Assembly (NCBI RefSeq): GCF_900116425.1
Contig: NZ_FPAS01000001.1
Coordinates: 682,001 to 746,000, forward strand
Direction of reading: 5' to 3'
Source: Lishizhenia tianjinensis
GTDB lineage: Bacteria > Bacteroidota > Bacteroidia > Flavobacteriales_D > Crocinitomicaceae
Length of the DNA: 64,000 nt
Below, one piece after another: positions 59,805 through 64,000 of this stretch. The notes beneath the pieces are model-generated. The model worked only from the letters and a program-made list of their open reading frames with translations. It did no database searches and was not told the DNA's origin. Position 1 is the stretch's first letter. Each line of letters begins with the position of its first letter. Made by a program: the position numbers and the translations under genes.

Positions 59805-62456
59805 ATGACTACACATCCTATATTAAGGAACGAGGAGAATTTATCCTTTATAAATGCTTTTGGAATAGACGGTTATTGGATATATGACCTTCAAAAAAAC
59901 GAAATCATTTTTGCATCTTCTCTACTCATAAAATTGTTTGGTTTTGATTATTTAAAAATCAATGCAATTGATAAAGCGCTAAAAGAAATTAATCTTAACA
60001 AAACGGCTTTAGCTCCTTATATAGAATATTTCAAATACAACAAAGAGAACAAAAGCGGAAGCATTAATTATATCACCTCTGCACAAAATAAATTGCATTT
60101 TCATCTTAACTGTAAACACTTTACACATGAGGATGGAACTTGTTACCTGATTGGAGCGCATTCCGAATTTAACAACGAAGAAAAATATACTCGAAACCAA
60201 CTGGTTCTGCAACAACAATTCGAGCGTTACAAGTTTATTATAGAAGGAACCGATATAGGAACCTGGGAATGGAACATACAAACGGGAGAAACAGTATTCA
60301 ATGAAAAATGGGCCGATATCATTGGCTATAACCTTGAAGAACTCGGAGTAACCAGCATAGATACTTGGATAAAATTTTGTCACCCAGATGATCTGGAACT
60401 TTCCAATCAACTCATAGAAGAACATATTCAAGGGAAAAGTCGCATCTACGATGTAGAAGCGCGTATGAAACACAAAAACGGGGACTGGATTTGGGTGCAC
60501 GATAAGGGTAAAGTGGTTTCATGGACAGAGGATGGCAAACCAGAATGGATGGTTGGTTCTCATCAAGATATAACGGATAAAATTATTGCCCGTGAACAAA
60601 ACAAGCGCTTTGTGGACCAAGCTCCTATTGCAATTGCCATGTTCAATAAAAACATAGAGTACCTTGCTGCCTCAGAAAAGTGGATATCCGATTACAACAT
60701 CAAGGATAATCACATCATAGGAAAATCGCACTATGAAGTATTTCCCGAAATTGGTGAGCAGTGGAAAAGAGACCATCAAGAAGCCTTACGCGGAAAACAT
60801 TTAAAAAGCGAAGGAGAATTATTTCTTAGAGCTGATGGCACTGAGCAATGGGTTAAGTGGGAATTAAAACCTTGGTATTACAAAGATCGAGAGATTGGAG
60901 GGATAACCATGTATTCTCAAGATATAACTGTTGCAAAAAAAGCGGAAGAGCAATTAAGAATTTCGGAAGAAACATTTAGAAATAACTTTGAAAATGCGGC
61001 TATAGGAATGGCTATCGTCTCACCTGAAGGTGCATTTACCAAAGTAAACAATAGTTTGTGCGAGATGCTTGGCTATGAACGTTCAGTTCTACTAAATCTA
61101 ACTTTTCAAGAAATTACCCATCCCGATGATTTAGATAAGGATTTAACATTACTCAAAGAAGTGGTGAACAACCAAAGAGATTCTTATCAAATGGAGAAAA
61201 GGTATTTCCATAAAAATGGTGAAATGATCTACATCGTACTTTCCGTTTCTGTTGTTAGAAAGGCGGACAAAACACCTTTGTATTTCATTTCGCAAATAAC
61301 GGACATAACGCCGAGGGTAAAGGCCCAAATTAGTTTGAGAAGTACCCTATCCAAATTGGAGAGTATCGTCAACGGTAGCACCCAGGTAAGTATCATTGGT
61401 ACAGATGCTGATGGTAAAATAAACTTGTTTAATGTAGGTGCTGAAAACTTACTTGGTTATAAAAAGGAGGAAGTATTACATAAAAGATCACCGGAAATTA
61501 TTCACAAGGCTTCTGAGATGGAAGCCCGTAGCGCTGAATTAACCCGCGAATTCAATAGACCTGTAAACGGCTATGATGTTTTTGTAGTAGTAGCCAATGA
61601 AGTAGGTTTTGAGTCTAGAGAATGGACCTATGTTAGAAAAGACGGCTCTGAGTTTAAAGTCCTTTTAACCGTAAACCCTATCAGAGAAGAAGGGCAAATT
61701 ATTGGTTACGTAGGTATTGCTGTTGACATTAGTCAGCTACACGAAGCACAAACCCAGATAAAAACGCTTTTAGAGTTGAAACAAACGCAAAATGAGCGTT
61801 TCTCTAATTTTGCTTATATCGTATCGCACAATTTAAAAACCTACACCAATAACCTAACAGGACTCATCAACTTGTTTGTGCGCCAAAATAAAAAGGAAGC
61901 GGAAAACAAAGTACTGAAATTCCTTGTACAATCTATAGAAGGACTTTCTGATACCGTTGAACATTTAAATGAAGTTTTGACGATAAGTAGTGAAAACATC
62001 GACTATACTAAAATAACCATCAACCATGTACTGAAGAGTTCCATCAATAACTTGGGAATGAACGCCGAAAAAGCCGATGTTCGTATCCTTAACAAACTAG
62101 AGAAAGAATACTACATTAAAGGTATAAATGCCTATGTAGAGAGCATCTTCTTTAACTTCATTTCTAATGCTTTAAAATACAGGGATGTAAAAAAAGATAG
62201 CTATGTAGAAATCTCCGCTGAGGAATTAGACAGATATATAGCGATAACATTCACAGACAACGGCCTCGGCATTAACTTGGAGAAACACAGAAATAAGCTA
62301 TTTGGAATGTACAATACCTTCCACAAACATGCCGAAGCAAGAGGTATAGGGTTATTTATCACCCATAATCAGGTAGAAGCGATGAAAGGGAAAATTGAGG
62401 TTAAAAGTGAAATAGGCAAAGGAACGTCGTTCACTGTTTATTTATTAAAAGCCTAA
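59805..62456 (+). CDS. Cytoplasmic multi-PAS sensor histidine kinase (orphan)
   Basis: 883 residues, no membrane helix. Four to five PAS domains in series: a partial one at about 15-115, then about 140-258 (GTWEWNIQTGETVFNEKWADIIGY), 270-380, 390-505 (VSPEGAFTKVNNSLCEMLGYERS), 520-650 (ADGKINLFNVGAENLLGYKKEE). The phospho-accepting His675 is in AYIVSHNLKTYTNNL, a HisKA_2-like variant. HATPase_c shows FNFISNALKYRD, FTDNGLGINLEKH and ARGIGLFITHNQVEAM. No response regulator is near. The chain of PAS folds suggests cytosolic redox, light or ligand sensing. It ends 26 bases inside the convergent small membrane gene. Confidence 0.92.
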   Translation: MTTHPILRNEENLSFINAFGIDGYWIYDLQKNEIIFASSLLIKLFGFDYLKINAIDKALKEINLNKTALAPYIEYFKYNKENKSGSINYITSAQNKLHFHLNCKHFTHEDGTCYLIGAHSEFNNEEKYTRNQLVLQQQFERYKFIIEGTDIGTWEWNIQTGETVFNEKWADIIGYNLEELGVTSIDTWIKFCHPDDLELSNQLIEEHIQGKSRIYDVEARMKHKNGDWIWVHDKGKVVSWTEDGKPEWMVGSHQDITDKIIAREQNKRFVDQAPIAIAMFNKNIEYLAASEKWISDYNIKDNHIIGKSHYEVFPEIGEQWKRDHQEALRGKHLKSEGELFLRADGTEQWVKWELKPWYYKDREIGGITMYSQDITVAKKAEEQLRISEETFRNNFENAAIGMAIVSPEGAFTKVNNSLCEMLGYERSVLLNLTFQEITHPDDLDKDLTLLKEVVNNQRDSYQMEKRYFHKNGEMIYIVLSVSVVRKADKTPLYFISQITDITPRVKAQISLRSTLSKLESIVNGSTQVSIIGTDADGKINLFNVGAENLLGYKKEEVLHKRSPEIIHKASEMEARSAELTREFNRPVNGYDVFVVVANEVGFESREWTYVRKDGSEFKVLLTVNPIREEGQIIGYVGIAVDISQLHEAQTQIKTLLELKQTQNERFSNFAYIVSHNLKTYTNNLTGLINLFVRQNKKEAENKVLKFLVQSIEGLSDTVEHLNEVLTISSENIDYTKITINHVLKSSINNLGMNAEKADVRILNKLEKEYYIKGINAYVESIFFNFISNALKYRDVKKDSYVEISAEELDRYIAITFTDNGLGINLEKHRNKLFGMYNTFHKHAEARGIGLFITHNQVEAMKGKIEVKSEIGKGTSFTVYLLKA

Positions 62457-62805
62457 CCCTTTTTCTCCAAAAATAATAAAGTAAAGCCCCTAAAAAATAG
62501 CATAAAACATCCCAATAATCTTGGGTGTACATATTTGAATATTGATTTGGTAAAACGAATTCAAACAAAACTGTACAGAGCAAAAAACTAAAGAATACCT
62601 GTGCGGCAGAAAGCTCTAATTGGGGTTGACCTTTGACCTTTCTTATGATCCAAAGCGACCAGGCGTTGATTAAAAAAAGGCAAACTAAATCTGAGAAATA
62701 ATTCCGCACCATCCAAGGCAATTCTACGCCACTTTGCTTAAGCAAGTAATAAGAGAGGTACAAGAGGTTGCACGCCAGAAAAAGGGGGTGTCTTAAAATA
62801 CTCAT
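62431..62805 (-). CDS. Small polytopic membrane protein, annotated in relatives as magnesium citrate transporter-like
   Basis: 124 residues from the ATG at 62805, which overlaps the upstream stop as ATGA. Four membrane helices. A Bacteroidota family of this size with WDVLCYFLGALLYYFW near the end (WDVxCY) and LPNQYSNMYTQD before it is often labelled magnesium citrate secondary transporter; that label is not backed by experiment, so function is open. The gene is coupled to the zinc-ribbon membrane protein and converges with the PAS kinase gene, overlapping by 26 bases. Confidence 0.72.
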   Translation of the reverse strand: MSILRHPLFLACNLLYLSYYLLKQSGVELPWMVRNYFSDLVCLFLINAWSLWIIRKVKGQPQLELSAAQVFFSFLLCTVLFEFVLPNQYSNMYTQDYWDVLCYFLGALLYYFWRKRVRLLINKQ

Positions 62806-63092
62806 GCAGAAGCTGCAATTGCCAAATAAAGCATGAACACTACCAAGCCCACATATATCCCCCATATCCCCATTACAATGTAGTACAACAAACGCACAAA
62901 GGGATTTTTAGAATTACGGGTCTTTTCAAAAAAAACAGCAAGTTTTCCGGGAGGTTTTGGTTTTTGAATTCCATGCTTTGCAATGTATTTCTCCTCGCGT
63001 ATAATGTGTTCATTTAATAGGTTTCCACAATGCTCACAGTTAAATTCATCCGTTGACCATTGTTTACATGACTTGCACAAAATCTGTTTCAT
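62802..63092 (-). CDS. Small zinc-ribbon membrane protein
   Basis: 96 residues. MKQILCKSCKQWSTDEFNCEHCGNLL is a CxxC...CxxC zinc ribbon at the N-terminus, then a basic linker, and one long or two short membrane helices (about 67-94). This looks like a membrane-tethered zinc-ribbon protein with unknown partner. ATGA overlap with the next gene implies coordinated synthesis. TATTTTTA upstream is a one-mismatch -7 box. Confidence 0.72.
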   Translation of the reverse strand: MKQILCKSCKQWSTDEFNCEHCGNLLNEHIIREEKYIAKHGIQKPKPPGKLAVFFEKTRNSKNPFVRLLYYIVMGIWGIYVGLVVFMLYLAIAASA

Positions 63093-63189
63093 ATCCCTGC
63101 TGTTACTGGGCTATAAAAATAAAGATTAAAGCCTAATCAACCCTACAATTCTCGTGGGTATTAAACGAAAAAAAAGAACGATCAATTTA

Positions 63190-63206
63190 TTTAGAATAAT
63201 TCTAAA
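63190..63206. promoter_or_regulatory. Palindromic operator upstream of the TonB receptor gene
   Basis: TTTAGAAT-A-ATTCTAAA is a perfect 8-1-8 palindrome (9-1-9 with the flanking A/T), sharing TTTAGA-N5-TCTAAA with the site at the Cys-rich mini-protein gene. Layout resembles Fur-family boxes. Confidence 0.65.
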
Positions 63207-63224
63207 TACCTACCTCTAGGTATT
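63205..63224. promoter_or_regulatory. Second palindrome adjoining the first at the TonB receptor promoter
   Basis: AATACCTA-CCTC-TAGGTATT, perfect 8-base arms and 4-base spacer, overlaps the first palindrome by two bases and reaches the candidate -33 TTG (63223-63225). It could be a separate regulator site or part of a composite operator. Confidence 0.45.
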
Positions 63225-63245
63225 GCACTTGCTCTATTCAAGCCC

Positions 63246-63253
63246 TTACTTTG
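63246..63253 (+). promoter_or_regulatory. Near-match -7 promoter box of the TonB receptor gene
   Basis: TTACTTTG differs from TAnnTTTG at one base; a TTG lies exactly 20 bases upstream (63223-63225), the expected spacing for the -33 element. The leader is about 17 bases. Confidence 0.55.
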
Positions 63254-63274
63254 CACAAAAAATTAGCTGTAAAA

Positions 63275-64000
63275 ATGTTACGTTATTTAGGAGTTTTCCT
63301 TTTCTTAGTTTTCACCAACACGCTCTTGTCCCAAAACCTCACTGTTTATGGAAAAGTAAGTGCAAACGGGAAAGTCATAGAAAATGCTAAGGTAAATTTT
63401 GGCAATGGAAAAGGCGCATATACCACTGCTACAGGAACATTTGAAGTAAATGGACTCAATTCGGGTGAATATACTATACAAGTAAGCGCTTTTGGTTATG
63501 AAAACTTTACGGCGCGCATTCAATTGCTAAAGGATACTACCCAACTCTCCCCCTTTAATTTAACACCTATAAAAGACATAGAAGGGGTTACTGTAAGTGC
63601 AGAAACCGATACCAAAATTACCCAACAAGAAGCCTATAATGTCACAGCCATAGACTTAAAGCCTGTACAAAACCTAAATTTAAATGTAAATGAAGTTTTA
63701 AATGGAACACCTGGCATTCGCGTAAGAGAGTCAGGGGGAACAGGATCTGATTTTAGCTTTTCTTTAAATGGTTTTACAGGAAAACAAGTGCGCTTTTTTA
63801 TTGATGGATTACCAACGGATTATTTGGGACAAGCTTTCGGACTTAACATCGTACCTGTAAATTTATTGGACAGAATTGAAGTGTACAAAGGCGTTGTTCC
63901 CGTGCGTTTGGGTGCTGACGTTTTGGGAGGAGCTGTTAACATAGTCACCAAAAACAAGAGCAAAGATTTTGTTGATGCCAGTTACAGTTTGGGTTCTTTT
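63275..64000 (+). CDS. TonB-dependent outer-membrane receptor, N-terminal part (cut by window edge)
   Basis: 242 codons from the ATG at 63275 to the window edge with no stop. Signal peptide MLRYLGVFLFLVFTNTLLSQ, then a carboxypeptidase-like regulatory domain (about 22-97: LTVYGKVSANGKVIENAKVNF, SGEYTIQVSAFGYENF), and the plug domain (VNEVLNGTPGIRVRESGG, VRFFIDGLPTDYLG, LLDRIEVYKGVVPVRLGADVLGGAVNIVTK). The barrel lies beyond the window. It is not part of a SusC/SusD pair as far as visible. Two palindromes in front of it point to metal- or siderophore-type control. Confidence 0.93.
   Translation, partial: MLRYLGVFLFLVFTNTLLSQNLTVYGKVSANGKVIENAKVNFGNGKGAYTTATGTFEVNGLNSGEYTIQVSAFGYENFTARIQLLKDTTQLSPFNLTPIKDIEGVTVSAETDTKITQQEAYNVTAIDLKPVQNLNLNVNEVLNGTPGIRVRESGGTGSDFSFSLNGFTGKQVRFFIDGLPTDYLGQAFGLNIVPVNLLDRIEVYKGVVPVRLGADVLGGAVNIVTKNKSKDFVDASYSLGSF

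Noticed and set aside
63305-63523. Minus-strand frame of 72 codons inside the TonB receptor start
   Set aside because: It is antisense to a clear signal peptide and carboxypeptidase-like domain and has no family features.

Overview
The window looks like chromosomal DNA of a low-GC member of the Bacteroidota, most likely the Flavobacteriales side. The evidence: six secreted proteins end in a type IX secretion (T9SS) C-terminal sorting domain; at least fifteen genes are preceded by the Bacteroidota -7 promoter box TAnnTTTG; Shine-Dalgarno sites are largely absent; and family-typical proteins occur (GSCFA, DUF4421, GIN/DUF2807, DCC, TonB receptor with carboxypeptidase-like domain). I cannot name a genus. 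No prophage, IS element, CRISPR array, rRNA operon or integrase is visible.

Layout. 1-3000: typA (cut by the left edge) and a DEAD-box helicase. 3100-7200: a PKD/T9SS protein, a PH-domain membrane protein facing a membrane protein/XRE regulator pair across a dyad-rich spacer, an M28 peptidase and an AraC regulator. 7200-10100: operon rhomboid - class IV aminotransferase - recF - DUF721. 10200-16400: L,D-transpeptidase, panB with a small membrane protein, an erythromycin-esterase-like protein with a putative barrel, and a GH113-like lipoprotein. 16400-23900: pepT with a membrane MutS homologue, EamA transporter, sensor kinase/response regulator pair, M23/LysM peptidase and tRNA-Pro(GGG). 24100-32000: a 1209-residue TraB/GumN protein, then operon radC - wecB - polysaccharide deacetylase - GSCFA. 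32000-42400: T9SS proteins, ffh, a non-coding structured spacer, rpe, DinB-like, DCC protein, an unlisted 50-residue Cys/Lys-rich protein, an S8 protease and a PEBP protein. 42400-50600: MMPL exporter, HsdR-N protein, clpB, LamG/T9SS protein, methyltransferase. 50700-58100: oligopeptidase B, then a same-strand run DUF4421 - DnaJ - HMG-CoA lyase - GIN protein - two lipoproteins, and a T9SS protein. 58200-64000: sodium symporter, orphan multi-PAS kinase, two small membrane proteins, and a TonB receptor cut by the right edge.

Most genes are housekeeping or envelope functions. The least explained signals are: (1) two near-identical 8-1-8 palindromes (TTTAGA-N5-TCTAAA), one on the start site of the Cys-rich mini-protein gene and one upstream of the TonB receptor 25 kb away, suggesting a shared metalloregulator; (2) spaced GTAA-N8-TTAC dyads upstream of the membrane protein/XRE pair; (3) a structured, gene-free spacer between ffh and rpe whose wobble pairs favour a minus-strand RNA; (4) an S8 protease with Glu at the catalytic Asp position; (5) several promoters whose -7 box sits so close to the start codon that the mRNAs would be leaderless or nearly so. 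All are sequence-reading inferences and none was tested by search or folding software.
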